This document shows positions 50,325-62,649 of a stretch of DNA of 64,000 bases, one piece after another (the first letter of the stretch is position 1; each line of letters starts with the position of its first letter). Position numbers and translations under genes: made by a program. Location of the stretch: positions 41,603,338-41,667,337 of the forward strand of contig OZ012690.1 in NCBI GenBank assembly GCA_963942565.1, read 5' to 3'. The DNA comes from Maea johnstoni (taxonomy: Eukaryota > Annelida > Polychaeta > Spionida > Magelonidae). Under the pieces are notes generated by a model. The model saw only the letters and a program-made list of their open reading frames with translations. It made no database searches and had not been told where the DNA came from.

Positions 50325-50560
50325 ACTCATTGTTTAACCATGCTTGGAGATTTCTTTCACTATTGTGGTATGGACCTATGATACTTTTCAAAATAACTTT
50401 GAAATTAACCATAAACTGGAAAAATATTTGTAGGGAAGTCACTAGTCAGTTTCTGATTGACATTTCTCCTTCAAATATTTTAAGAGAGTTGATTTTGTTA
50501 GAGAGATATTACCAAAATTGCAGGCAGTTTTGGCAGGAACACGCATGAAGGGGCTAATGT
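50325..50560. mobile_element. MITE family A copy
   Basis: GGACCTATGATACTTTTCAA, CTCCTTCAAATATTTTAAG and TTACCAAAATTGCAGGCAG match the family in the 7270 orientation; ends diverged. Confidence 0.7.
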
Positions 50561-50913
50561 GCAAGGAAGAAGCCACCAAACTAACACACTTGTCTAACAA
50601 ATCAAATCATTTCCCCTAAAATACTCTCTATCCTATTTTTGAAGATTCAATAAGTTTTTGAGAATTTGTCAACATTGATAGCGTTTATGGAGATATATCT
50701 TCATCATTATTTCCCAGCATCCTTAGTGGCTTTGAAATAAAACCTCTAAGAATTGATTCCCTTATTAGCCAATCAAACTTCAGCACGCTTCACAGAACCA
50801 GATGAGAGACAGATAAGAAATAGAAGCAGTTTGGGGAGCGAGAAAACGCCCCCTGCCCCCCATGAAGGTGAAGAATATCTACATAATGCATGCTACTTCA
50901 GTCGAGTCAATAT

Positions 50914-52331
50914 TTAGTTTATATTTTCAGCACCAGGTGGCCCACCACTTGCCACATGTTGACTCTTCCCATTGACATCCTCTACAGTGATCTGCGGTCG
51001 CCGCAACAAGGCTTGCTCGTCACTCTCATGTAGATCATCATCGTCATCCTCTGAGTCCGACAGGTTTGGCTTTGGCGATACCTCTGCAGGTTTTATTTGT
51101 GACCCTTCACCTTTGACCTTGGGTCTTGCCCCCGTACCCACATACGTATTATCAGACCCCGTTGGTGCCAGGTCACCTGCAGCACCCTCGGCGATAGCAC
51201 CACCGTGGTCATCGTTAACCCTCTTCCTCTGCGGCGAGTCCTCCTTGGCATCGAGCTGTGAGAGCAGTGCGTCCTCCTGCCGCTGTTTTTCCTCCTCCTC
51301 TTTCCGCTGGCGGTCCTCCTCCATCTGATCGAGGCAGTGCTGCAGGCCGGCGCAGTAGTGCAGCATCAGCAGCGCCAGAGCCTGGATCTTCTCATCAGAC
51401 TTGTCCAGCTTGATCCCGATCAAACGCTTGCGGCTCATGTCCACAGCCTCGCGCTCACTGCGCGCCAACTCAGAGCGATCTTCAGATTCAGAGTCTATCT
51501 CATTTTGCAACTTCGTGATCTGTAATGCAAAATGTAAAAACTAAGAATGCTTTACAAATTTGATTAGAAAATATCCTGTACCAACTCCGAGTGATCTTCA
51601 GATTCAGAGTTAATCTCATTTTGCAACTTCGTGATCTGCAATGCAAAACAGAAAACCTATGAATGCTTTATAAATTTGATTAGGAAATATCCTGTACCAA
51701 CTCCGAGCGATCTTCAAATTCAGAGTCAATTTCATTTTGCAACTTTGTGATCTGCAATAAAAAATATAAAGCCTATGAATGCTGAATAAATTTGCTCAGA
51801 AAATATCCTGTGCCAACCTGAACCATATGAATAGCTGATACATCTGTTTTGTAAATATGTCTTTTCATTATTATTTACTCTTTAGTTTCACATTTGATTT
51901 TTCTTGTGGGGATTCATAGGATTACCCTCAGACAAGGCATACCCCTTCTGAAATACCTCTCCAAGTCTAAAACATCCTCCTTCAATAAAATCTAGTCATT
52001 TTAGGCAATAAAAAGAATACCTAAAATTCTGATTTTGTTCTAGTTTCCTAAGATATCTTATGTCAAACTACTCCAGAGGGGGGACACTCTGCCAACAAAC
52101 TGTAGGTTTTACCCCTTAAAAGGAGGAACAACATTACTGTTTATTGAAGTAGTTGGACAATGGAGAAAAGTAACTTGATTGACAAATCAAGGGCCTCAGG
52201 GAAGATCCTTACTGTTGGACTGAGTTAACCTCTTTAAATAAATATGATCTTTATTAATATCATCATTATTATTGTCATTAACATTATTATCATCATCATC
52301 ATCATTATTATTATTATCATTATTATTATTA

Positions 52332-52388
<57 letters not shown>

Positions 52389-55300
52389 CATCATCATTAT
52401 CATCATCATTATTTTCATAATCATTATCATTGTTATCAATATTATTATCATTTCTAGTATTACTATTATCATTATAACACAAAACCTCCCAGAAGTGGGA
52501 TGAGATGTTCTGAAGGACATCACTGACCATGGAGTCCAGTTTGTCCCTCCGTTCCTCTGGGCTCAGATGCACATACAGCTCGCGGCCCATTTCCTTGGCA
52601 GCCCGCATGACCAGCTCGTCTGAGTTCTGATTGGCCTTCTGCTCGGCAAAGTATTTCAGCAAGTTAAGTTCATCCTCGTCAGAACTGTCATCTTCAGAGC
52701 TTGACGAATCCTACAAAGACAAAGACATGAGAGGCTTCATAGCAAAAGATTCTTCATTCAACTGTATCAGCATTCAACAAACTGACAAAGAAATTTTCAG
52801 GAGCGGATCTAGTACGGGTTCCGGGATTCACATGAACCCCCTTAATAAGGTTTTCCACCGCAGGCCGCCCAGCTAGCTAGATGGCTGTGTGACTTTTTAT
52901 GTTCCAATGTGCCTACTCTTAAATGAAACGGAATGGTCTTGAGTTTAATTTATGTGACACAGTCCAAGTTATCTATTGTGGCTTATTCTATAAATAAAGA
53001 ATGAATTAATTAAACTGGAAATAACCTAAATAAATATTTGTTTTATATATCACACAAATACCACCTTTTGGATACTAAAAACTTAGTACTAAGTGGTTCA
53101 ACAAGTGGTCAACCCATGTACTTATACCTTCCACCACCTGGTGGTCAACTGCAAAACTATGTGTGAACCCCCCCCCCCCCCTTATGAAATTGTGGATCCC
53201 CCCTGATCAGAATCAAACTAGCAAGAAAGACAAGTCGAATGATCTAGTCATTCACGTATCAGGTCATAATATTTAGTACATGGCAGTTATTTTTAGTTTA
53301 GAAAATGGTCACCAGGGGTATTACTGTCTTACCACAAAGGGTTTCTTGGAATCAAAAGAAATTATGTCAATAATCGATTCGAAATAAAAATGGATATCAA
53401 TGACAGCCCTTGGATTTACCTCCTGGGGTTGCACAGAAGGTAAAAATATAGTATGATAATGTAAAATTGACAAATATTTCATCCTTTGTGCAGTAAAGTT
53501 ATAGGAATCGAAAGAAATACTGTCAATAATAGAATCGGAAAAAGGTATGTCAACAACAACCCTAGAATATACCTTCTGGGGTTGCACAGAAGGTAAAAAT
53601 ATATAGTTATACATGTAAAATTGACAAATATTTCATGCCTCGTGCGGTTCTCTAAATTGAATTGAAGTTAATGGAATCAAAAGAAATAATGACAATAATT
53701 GAATTGAAAAAAATGGATGTCAATGACAGCCCTGGAATTAATTTACCTCCTGGGGTTAAAGGGAGGGTAAAAATATAGTGTGATACCTCTAAAATTGACA
53801 AATTTTTCATGCTTCGTGCAGTTCTTGAAAATTGAATTGAAATAATTGGAATCTTGGAATTGAAAGAAATAATGCCAATAATCAAATCGAATAAAATGAA
53901 TGTCAATAACAGCCCTAGACTTTACCTCATGTGGCTGCACGGAAGGCGATGCGTCCTCCTGCAGCAGGCTCTGTAATGAGGTGGTGGATCGCGTGCGGGG
54001 CATGGTCGTGACGGAGAGCAGCGGCTGCGACGACTTGGACGCCACGTGGCTGTCATCTTTACTCTCACCCTTGTTCTCGTCCGGCGCCGAGCTGTGGCGC
54101 CGCCGCTCCTTGGCACCACCGACGGCGCCAGCATCCTCATCAGCCTCCGCGTCTTTCTTCAACAGCAGGGTACTGCCCTTGGGAGAGTGCCCTGGTGAGG
54201 AGAGAGAGAAAAAACAATGTCAGATAGTGCAGCAGACCAGAAAATACAATATTCCACCCAAACAAATAAAGTTCAAAAACAAAGTTTTCATATGATTCAA
54301 CCTATAAATGCTTGTGGGTTTAACTTTGGAACAAAAATTATTTTACAAGATTATTTCACCCAAACAAATTAGGTCTTTACTTGATTTAATCCATAAATGT
54401 TTGAGTATTCCTGTAGAAATTGTTCTTTGGGTCTATTATACTTTTGACAATACCTTTGGAACAAAGATTATTTTACAAGATTATTTCACCCATACAAATT
54501 AGGTTAATAGTTGATTTAACTCATAACTGTTTGAGGGTTCCGGACACTATAGTCGTAGTCTTTTTCTGACTTGATTAAACGTCAAGATAGATTTGGCTGT
54601 GCTCATTCTAAATTTTTGCAAAACTGAACTTGAAATTAAAAATAAACAATCACCTCAAGTTTGTGTCAACCAAGTATTATTCTCCTAGTTTAAAATCTTT
54701 AAAGTGATAGTGTTTTAGAACCAACTTTAATTTATATATCTTACATTTGATAATGCACTGAATTACCATTAGCCAACTTTAAGGTCAAGTTTTTACATCA
54801 TGTCAGGAATATCATATATTTGTGATGATGACAACCATAATAAGTGGCAATGACATTCATAAAAATCATTGATTACGACCATGATAATTATTGATGGTGA
54901 CTACAAGAAATACAACAAATGACAACAGCAAAAAAGGACATTAAGTGACAATGGCAACTAAAATAATCATTGATGACTACTACCATAATAAATTTTGATA
55001 ATGACCACAAAAAAAGTTGATGACAACAACAACAAAGGATGATAATGTCCACAAAAAATAATGACGATGATGATAATGATGATGATGATGATGATGATGA
55101 TAAATACACTGAGAACAATACTTTATAGTGAGCCTGTCCATGTTGCCACTTTTTCAAAATCTAATACATGCACATATATTTTCAAGAAATCACATTATTC
55201 GATTTAAGCAGGCATGATCTAAGAGGTTAATTTATCAATGTATGTCATGTACTGAGTCACTACTGGTATGACACTACCAAATTCTCACTCATATTGAAAT

Positions 55301-56444
55301 GGACTCATGCTCATGTTCTGTTACATCTTAAACAAATTAGCATAAGTATATAACTTAATATATACATATAGTTATACAGATGGATACATAGATATAGAAA
55401 GATAGATAGCTATTTAAATTTCAATGATTGTCCAAACAATCATTCTCCTTCAAACATTTTAACCTTAATATTTTTGAATGTGAATGATCAGAAAGGACAT
55501 GAGAGCAATTGCCAAATTGCCAGGATGCTCAGGCTGTGACTAATAGGTTGATAAAGAACAGTACATTATAATGCAATGTTAGAACTACCTTCCTCTATTA
55601 AGGGTTCCTTTTCAAGTAAGGGTGGTGCCGAGTTTGGTCTATCACTGAACTTCGCAGCCATTTTCTTTGAGAATTGGGATGCTCTTTCCCAAAAAGATCC
55701 AGATTTAGTTTTAGTTCCGAGCAGTCCTTTTTTCTCTTCCATTTGAGCAGCCTGCCCATTTGAAACACTGTTTGGTTTAGTTTTAACACTTTTCAAATTA
55801 TGCAAGTCCTTTCGGCTCCGCACTGATTTGGCTTTGCCATTCATTGTCTCTGAGCCATTGTTTGTACCATAAGATTTCCCATTGTTATCTTGACAGTCTG
55901 TGATTGTTATTTTACCACTAGCATCTGAGATTAATATCTCTTCCCTTTCATCATAATTTCCATGCTCTTTTTTCCATCTTGATGTTTCCGGTTTAGTAAT
56001 CTGTTTAGTTGGACTTGAAAAAGGCGACCAGTTCTTTTTGAAGATTGAGGATGTGAAGAATCTTTTTGGACTGGCAGAAGAATCCCTACGATTAATGGTT
56101 TGACCTTGATATTCACATTCCAAGGTCATAGTATCATCTGACAGTGCTGCTTGCAATAAAGGCGATGCCTCTGTTGGCGAGTCTCTGTATTTTCTTGCGG
56201 TGCGCTGCTTTTTGCTGATATGAGCCGGTGAGGACGTCACAGACTGGCTGCCAGGAGGAATAAGCGGTCTGGTTTCTGTCTCCCGCGAGCGCGCCGCTGC
56301 CGGGGCGGAGTGGTGGCGCCGCCTATCATGACCCTCCTCCTCTTGTAGTGCGCGTGTACGCTGATGTTCTGGACTGCCCTTTGGTGAGCACGGATGCACC
56401 TCCTCCAGCCAGAAATAGTAGAGAGAGCCTCGCGAGAGCGACAT
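50914..56444 (-). CDS. Unrecognised 650-residue acidic, serine-rich protein, four exons
   Basis: Exons on the minus strand: 55589-56444, 53926-54191, 52486-52710 and 50914-51519, joined in phase (1, 0, 0). The start ATG (56442-56444) has a strong context (CCACCATG) and an in-frame TGA 12 nt upstream. I do not recognise the family. No signal peptide or membrane segment is seen. A module SPKGS ... RRRHHSAP ... PLI (residues 20-62) recurs at the start of exon 2 as SPKGS ... RRRHSSAP ... PLL (288-344), and SAPPLLEKEPLI closes exon 1. Four stretches fit the acidic dileucine rule (ETRPLI, EASPLL, EKEPLI, DEQALL). Residues 375-390 are Ser/Asp/Glu-rich. Residues 395-535 look helical, with a coiled, highly charged end (QMEEDRQRKEEEEKQRQED). 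The C-terminus is disordered and acidic (SDSEDDDDD). The exon 3 donor (GTTTTG) is weak. Exon edges are tandemly duplicated. It is probably a real host gene. Confidence 0.75.
51466..51815 (-). repeat. Three 116-bp tandem copies spanning the exon 4 acceptor of the unknown gene
   Basis: Units start at 51466, 51582 and 51698, spaced exactly 116 bp. Each contains an acceptor (TGCAG or TACAG), 54 nt encoding ITKLQNEI(D/N)SE.ED.SEL, and about 60 bp of intron. The two outer copies (51582-51635 and 51698-51751) end GAGTTG then GTACAG, a possible donor, and are open in phase 0. The real exon continues GCGCGC instead. Confidence 0.92.
52255..52478. repeat. ATT/ATC microsatellite in the unknown gene's intron 3
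   Basis: About 220 bp of (ATT)n and (ATC)n beginning only about 10 bp from the exon 3 donor at 52485. Confidence 0.95.
53167..53180. repeat. Poly-C run
   Basis: About 14 C in a row in intron 2 of the unknown gene. Confidence 0.7.
53400..53945 (-). repeat. Four tandem copies of the exon 2 donor region of the unknown gene
   Basis: The last about 20 nt of exon 2 plus the donor and about 140 bp of intron recur at 53925 (real), 53747, 53573 and 53420 (spacings 178, 174 and 153). The copies keep CCCCAG(G/A)AG followed by GTAAAT, GTATAT and GTAAAT, so each retains a plausible donor. Intron parts share CTGTCATTGACATCC and GACAAATATTTCATGC-type words (complement). Confidence 0.85.
54240..54540. repeat. 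Tandem repeat in intron 1 of the unknown gene
   Basis: TTTGGAACAAAGATTATTTT, ACAAGATTATTTCACCCA and AACAAATTAGGT occur two to three times at about 130-bp spacing. Some words resemble the right half of MITE A. Confidence 0.6.
55059..55101. repeat. GAT trinucleotide microsatellite
   Basis: About 40 bp of (GAT)n within a GATGA/ACAA-rich stretch of intron 1 (54810-55100). Confidence 0.8.
55425..55550. mobile_element. MITE family A, partial copy
   Basis: CATTCTCCTTCAAACATTTT and CAATTGCCAAATTGCCAGG resemble the inner and right part of the family. Confidence 0.45.
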
Positions 56445-56458
56445 GGTGGAGAATCACG

Positions 56459-57010
56459 AAGGAGTCCACAAAGGAGCGCCCTCTATTAATAGCCCCACAC
56501 AACACTTAACAGACGTCACTGAATCCTCCAGCTACATAAAACAATAATCCGTGAAGGGATGAGAGGGAATCTAGTAGTGGGTGTGAAAATGCAGCGAAAG
56601 TTTTCATCCAAGGAGAACCTGCATCCTCAAACAATATCCACACACCACACTCAACACAGAATGCACTGAATCCTCCAGCTACATCAACAATACTCCGCAA
56701 AGAGATGATATGGAATCTGGTAGAGTGGGTGGGAATGCAGCGAAAGTTTTCATCCAAAGAGATGTCCACATAGGAGCACTAGCCCTCAAACAATACCCAC
56801 ACGCCACACTCAACAGACTCCACAGAATCCTACATCAACAATACTTCATGAAGAGATGATAGTGAAAGTTTTCATCCAAAGAGATGTCCACATAGGAGCA
56901 CTAGCCCTCAAACAATACCCACACGCCACACTCAACAGACTCCACAGAATCCTACATCAACAATACTTCATGAAGAGATGATAGTGAAAGTTTTCATCCA
57001 AAGAGAACCT
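56459..57010. repeat. Tandem array covering the 5' UTR and promoter side of the unknown gene
   Basis: Four units of about 120-160 bp share GTCCACA(T/A)AGGAGC, CACACTCAACAGACTCCAC, ATCCTACATCAACAATACT and GAAAGTTTTCATCCAAAGAG. The last two are almost identical at 122-bp spacing. The first unit begins about 15 bp upstream of the start codon, so any 5' UTR lies in the array. Confidence 0.85.
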
Positions 57011-57346
57011 GCAAAGTAACAATCCGTTTGTAATATCAACATGTGACCTAATCCATTGGTCCTCTGTTGTCCAGAGATTTGCTATTGAAGTAATCAATAG
57101 AATTACCGCCACCATACTCTCTCTCCCGTACACTGCTGTTGTTGGTATTGGAAATCACACTTGTCTCAGCTTCATTACCTTCAGCCTATTGACTCAAGCT
57201 TGTGAATATTTCATCACAATGGCATTTTTGCTATTGATTATCTTGGAGTTTGCATTGTGTGTGCATGTACAGGGCTCCGTGTTCATTGCAATGTCCACTA
57301 GATCAGATTTAGGGTCACTCTTTCAACAGTGATTAGCATTCATGCT

Positions 57347-57553
57347 TTAACCCTTTCACTGCTGGGGGTCCATTTGTTCAGAACAATATGATATGCAAAG
57401 GCTGAAAATTATGACTGAAACCCTTGCACATTTGGTACTCATCTGATAGTACTTAGCAAGAGTATTCATTCTAATGAATACCAACATGGCAGGATTTGGA
57501 TAGTTTTCAAACATTTTGTCTCCGACAAAAGTAACCTCAGCACTGAAAGTGTT
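57347..57553. mobile_element. MITE family E, copy 2
   Basis: TTAACCCTTTCACTGCTGGG at the left, AATGAATACCAACATGGCAGG inside (20-base core shared with the other copies), and CTCAGCACTGAAAGTGTT at a diverged right end. Confidence 0.7.
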
Positions 57554-57998
57554 CAGCAATTCATAACTATGTTTCCCTTGAAATGACTGTCTATGTTCTT
57601 TGTTACCTTTGAATATATACTCAGAATCAAGCATCACACGAGTTAATTTAGAGATACTGAAAAAGATAAAAATTGATTTGTTGAATTATTATTTTTATCT
57701 TTAAATCAATTTTTTTCAGTTCTTAATGGGTCAGGCCGGACCGCACATAAAACAATACATACAGAATAATCTATTAATGATGTATGGTTCATTTACTTTT
57801 CCTCATTCATATCATTGGTTTAGGTGCCATAGATTATTTATTGATCATGAGCCACTAAACATAACAGGTCGGTCAACCATCTTCTGCACCTGTTCTGTTG
57901 TACGAAAAGAAGAGTTTATCAACTATGTTAAGATATCTGAGGCTGGTTGCACCAATGGGCTTAAGGCTTAGACTCAGACCTAATATGCAAATTAATTA
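57554..57998. other. Intergenic, nothing recognised
   Basis: Contains a local inverted repeat AAAAATTGATTTGTTGAATT / AAATCAATTTTT around 57668-57717. No gene is seen. Confidence 0.4.
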
Positions 57999-58165
57999 TC
58001 TACAACAAATCCCAGCCAGGGCATGTGAGAAAGATGCCAGTAACTTGGTTAGGTGGTGTTTTTCACCAGGCATTCCAGTTTGCTTCACCACCCACAACAG
58101 GCTGGTTATGATATAGCTGGCATGAAAAGTATGGCAGAAAATCATGACGATAATAGAAATGCTGA
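57999..58165 (+). mobile_element. SINE body copy
   Basis: AAATCCCAGCCAGGGCATGTG, CCAGTAACTTGG, TTTTTCACCAGGCATTCC and ATGACGATAATAGAAATG align in order with the body of the SINE at 18568-18870. Confidence 0.65.
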
Positions 58166-58561
58166 ATTGAACTCACATAGCTCAAGTACCAGAGAGATAA
58201 CTCTATTACCCTGGCTAACTTATTAATGAGGTAAGGTGCCGGCAGCTAGGGCAGGTTACATCTGAGATGTTAGGGCTACCCACTTTCATCCCACAGAGAT
58301 TACACAGGCTTATCTCACCACAGATCACAGCCTTCCATCGCCATCCCTTACCCACTCAGACCCCAGGCCAGAGATTAGCTCAATCCATACACCAGTGGGG
58401 CAAGGCGGACGGTAATAGTGTCGCTACTACCCTCAGAAGTGGTCCTGGCCATGTTGAGCATGTCCTAGACTAGACTTCTAGTCCCTGGAAGGTGAACTTC
58501 CGAGTTGACCAAATAGTGTTAATTAACCGTATGCTTCCGATAACTAATTTGACCAATACAA

Positions 58562-58734
58562 AATGATGCAAAAAACTGGAAAAGTTACTGAAACCCTGGC
58601 ACACGGGTACTCACGTGAGAGTACTCAGCGAGAGTTATCTAATGAATACCAACATGACAGGATTTAGATGTTTTTCTTAAATCTTGGCATCCTTGTGCTT
58701 TGGACAAATGTAGCCTTAGCATTGGAAGGGTTAA
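58562..58734. mobile_element. MITE family E, copy 3 (left end lost)
   Basis: TAATGAATACCAACATGACA, GGATTTAGATG and AGCATTGGAAGGGTTAA at the right end match family E. Confidence 0.7.
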
Positions 58735-59614
<880 letters not shown>

Positions 59615-60297
59615 TCCACTCTTTCTGCTGCCTACACGTAGAGACTGATAGAGAGGAGTGGGTATAGGTGGATTGCAAGGCTTTTCTAATCCCCTGAGCA
59701 ATAAGCTTGCATGAATTACTGATCAGGAAGTCTACCTAATCAGACATCACATCAATGGGCACTATGCTTATTGGGCTATTACATTTCTTAATCTCCGTTA
59801 CAAGTGGGATTTAATCAACACCATTTACATTAATCTTTCCTTTGAAGAGACGTGAGAGTCAGTGGTAGTGACTTATAGTCTGGTAGGACCAGTTACTACA
59901 CATTGCAGGACTCATTCTCATAACAGGCCAAATTACAACACCTACACTCATAGCTGGAGCATCTAATTAACCCATGGAGGATAATATTTCATCCATGTGA
60001 TAATAAATGACTTCCTATGCATAGCAACAGACTAGTATAATCAGCTTTCCCATACTGACAAGCATCCTTTTAACCATGGTTATACCATGTTTATACTACT
60101 AGCCCTGTGGTAGCACAAACGGTTGATGTTTCAATTTGCATGGTCTGACCATGGGTTAGTGGTAGACCTCATGGTGCAGACCCATGGTTGACCTTTATCC
60201 CCATTCTACAAAGGGTCAGCCATGCAAACAACATGATGCATGGTTAACATTTTTTTGGAAGGGTGAGAGCCCACCCTGTCCTGAATCAGATATATCA

Positions 60298-60530
60298 TCA
60301 TTAACCACTTGTGCCAGGAGATCTACTTGATCAGTGTCGTCTGGATCTGACAAACTTTTGAAAATAAATTTGGAATGAAGCATAAATTTGCAAAATATTT
60401 GAACGAGAGTTGTAGAAAGAATTGTGATGAATACCTCTCCTTCAAACATTTTCTACATATTGCTTTTGTTAGGGAGATATCACCAAAATTGTCAAGTAGT
60501 TTTCGGCGCTATAGACATGACTGGTTAAAA
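60298..60530. mobile_element. MITE family A copy
   Basis: TTAACCACTTGTGCCAGG ... AGACATGACTGGTTAAA at the ends; TTTGCAAAATATTTGAACG and CTCCTTCAAACATTTTC inside. Confidence 0.75.
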
Positions 60531-60744
60531 TACAATATAGGAAACCATCATTCTGTGTGATTATGCTTTGATCACTGAGTCACTTTTTTTAGACCAGTAC
60601 AGCGTCTGTGTCAAATACCATTATCTTCAATCAATATGAGATTGGTTGAAGTATCCAATTTAAAAAAGATGTAAGCATTTTGAATTAGGTATTGGCATTA
60701 AGTCTGAACTTCAGAGAAATATACAAAACCATATTATAATTCAT

Positions 60745-60843
60745 TTGATTTTTTGGAAGTTCGATTGCACACACATAAAGACTTGCTCATTTGGAAAATA
60801 TCTGAAGGGGAATTGTTAATCAGAACTAATAAACCTCCTTTAA
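60745..60843. mobile_element. MITE family A, left part split by a foldback element
   Basis: AAAATATCTGAAGGGGAATT and GTTAATCAGAACTAATAAAC match the family up to the TTAA where the foldback begins. The right part resumes at 62280. Confidence 0.75.
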
Positions 60844-62283
60844 AGGGGAACTAAAGGCTCACATACATATTAGCTTATATGAAAGTAATACACTTATAGA
60901 ATAGGATGCTGTCCTCCTTTTTCTCTTAGTGAGCCCATGAGGGGAGAATTTTGAGTTTTGCTACCAGCTTCAGCCAGCCCCTAGCAGCCCCTGGTAGCAG
61001 CCATGTTGCTCTACTGCTATCAGCTGCGACCTAAATGGGTGGCAGCCCACTTGCTGTGCCCTAGCTCTGGGCAGGCATCATAGACTGTAGTGCTCTATAC
61101 ACCAAGTCTCTTTGAAAGTTGCATAAAAACTTGTATGAGTATCAAACAGGTAAATGGTAAAATCATGAGCAGCAATTGGTTGTACAAAAAGACAGGGTGG
61201 TAGAGTTATTTTTCATATATTTCCTGTTGGTAAATTCAGACAAAAACAGTGGCTAGCATCACTGAAACTAGTAAATCCACCTGTCTTGAAGTATTCAGTT
61301 CTATGTTCAGACCACTTCCCTGATGCATATTATGTAAGAAATCACAAACCACAGTCAGGATTACTTATAAAAGGGGAACTTGGGGGACAGCAAATCATAA
61401 GGTTATTTGAAAATTCATGAACATAGCTCAACATCTGCAAATAAATTGTATACCTGTGAGACTATGAAGGAAGGGTTGAATAAAAACAATACTTGTATAT
61501 ACATAAATCATCCAGATTTTCAGTATTTGATTTTACTTGAAGCTAGCTGTTCTACAAAAACTGTTTTCTTTCATGTAACCTACACAGATACTAAAGGAAA
61601 TGATTGCTGTCCCAAGTACTGATAGCTATTTCCTGCGTTGATTAACTTCTGTCTCCTGGGATCTAGATGTGTAATGCCACAAGGTTATAATTAACCCTTT
61701 GTTTATCCTTTTCCTTTAAGGAGTTGTTACTTCCTTTTGTTGAATGGCACAGCACCATCCTGTTGAGTATTCCTGACTGCATTTTTGATTTCTGGTATAA
61801 AAAAAATCAGCCAAGTGGTCTGAACATAAAATTACATACATGCTTCAGGACAGAAATTCAGTGATGCTAGCCACTGTTTTTGTCTGAATTTACCAACAGG
61901 AAATATATGAAAAATAACTCTACCACCCTGTCTTTTTGTACAACCAATTGCTGCTCATGATTTTACCATTTACCTGTTTGATACTCATACAAGTTTTTAT
62001 GCAACTTTCAAAGAGACTTGGTGTATAGAGCACTACAGTCTATGATGCCTGCCCAGAGCTAGGGCACAGCAAGTGGGCTGCCACCCATTTAGGTCGCAGC
62101 TGATAGCAGTAGAGCAACATGGCTGCTACCAGGGGCTGCTAGGGGCTGGCTGAAGCTGGTAGCAAAACTCAAAATTCTCCCCTCATGGGCTCACTAAGAG
62201 AAAAAGGAGGACAGCATCCTATTCTATAAGTGTATTACTTTCATATAAGCTAATATGTATGTGAGCCTTTAGTTCCCCTTTAA
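60840..62283. mobile_element. TTAA-flanked foldback element, 1,436 bp (family F)
   Basis: TTAA (60840-60843), AGGGGAACTAAAGGCTCACA ... reverse complement, TTAA (62280-62283). The arms of about 430 bp are essentially identical (60844-61275 and 61850-62279); the loop of about 570 bp shows only traces of inversion (ATGTTCAGACCACTT). No transposase. AGGGG ends and a TTAA target resemble Kolobok/piggyBac-type non-autonomous elements. High arm identity suggests a young insertion or arm conversion. Confidence 0.93.
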
Positions 62284-62402
62284 ACATTTTTTGTTAAAGG
62301 ATAAAATTCTATCTTAGTGTTAAATTTCAAAGTTATTATTAAAAAGTATTAGAATTTTAGAAAGTACTGGTCTAGAAGCACTCCAGGCATGAATAGTTTA
62401 AC
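62280..62402. mobile_element. MITE family A, right part split by the foldback
   Basis: TTAAACATTTTTTG, TTTCAAAGTTATTATTAAAA and GAAGCACTCCAGGCATGAAT continue the copy broken at 60843. Confidence 0.75.
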
Positions 62403-62649
62403 TCTTTTAATTTGGAAGGCACAAATAGTATGACAACTTGAGGCATACCTCATCAAAAAGATCACAATATTTGAAAATACTGGACGAGAGATTGAAATTC
62501 AACAGTTTGGATCACCAAATTTCAATCAAATATTTCTTAAAGTATTATTTTGTTATCAATACCAGTGTGTTAAGTCATGTCTATGCTCCATAAGTGACCG
62601 GTCAAAGGCCGGTCAAGTATAACCAAAACATGATATGTTATCTAGGGTT

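Larger units (their letters stand above)
48117..50913. other. Intergenic, two MITE A copies, otherwise nothing recognised
   Basis: AT-rich DNA with MITE copies at 49930-50111 and 50325-50560. The unknown gene's 3' UTR would extend into the right end on the minus strand. Confidence 0.4.

Noticed and set aside
51466-51815. Assembly error as the cause of the 116-bp triplication
   Set aside because: The three units differ at several scattered positions, so they are diverged true copies and not a repeated read.
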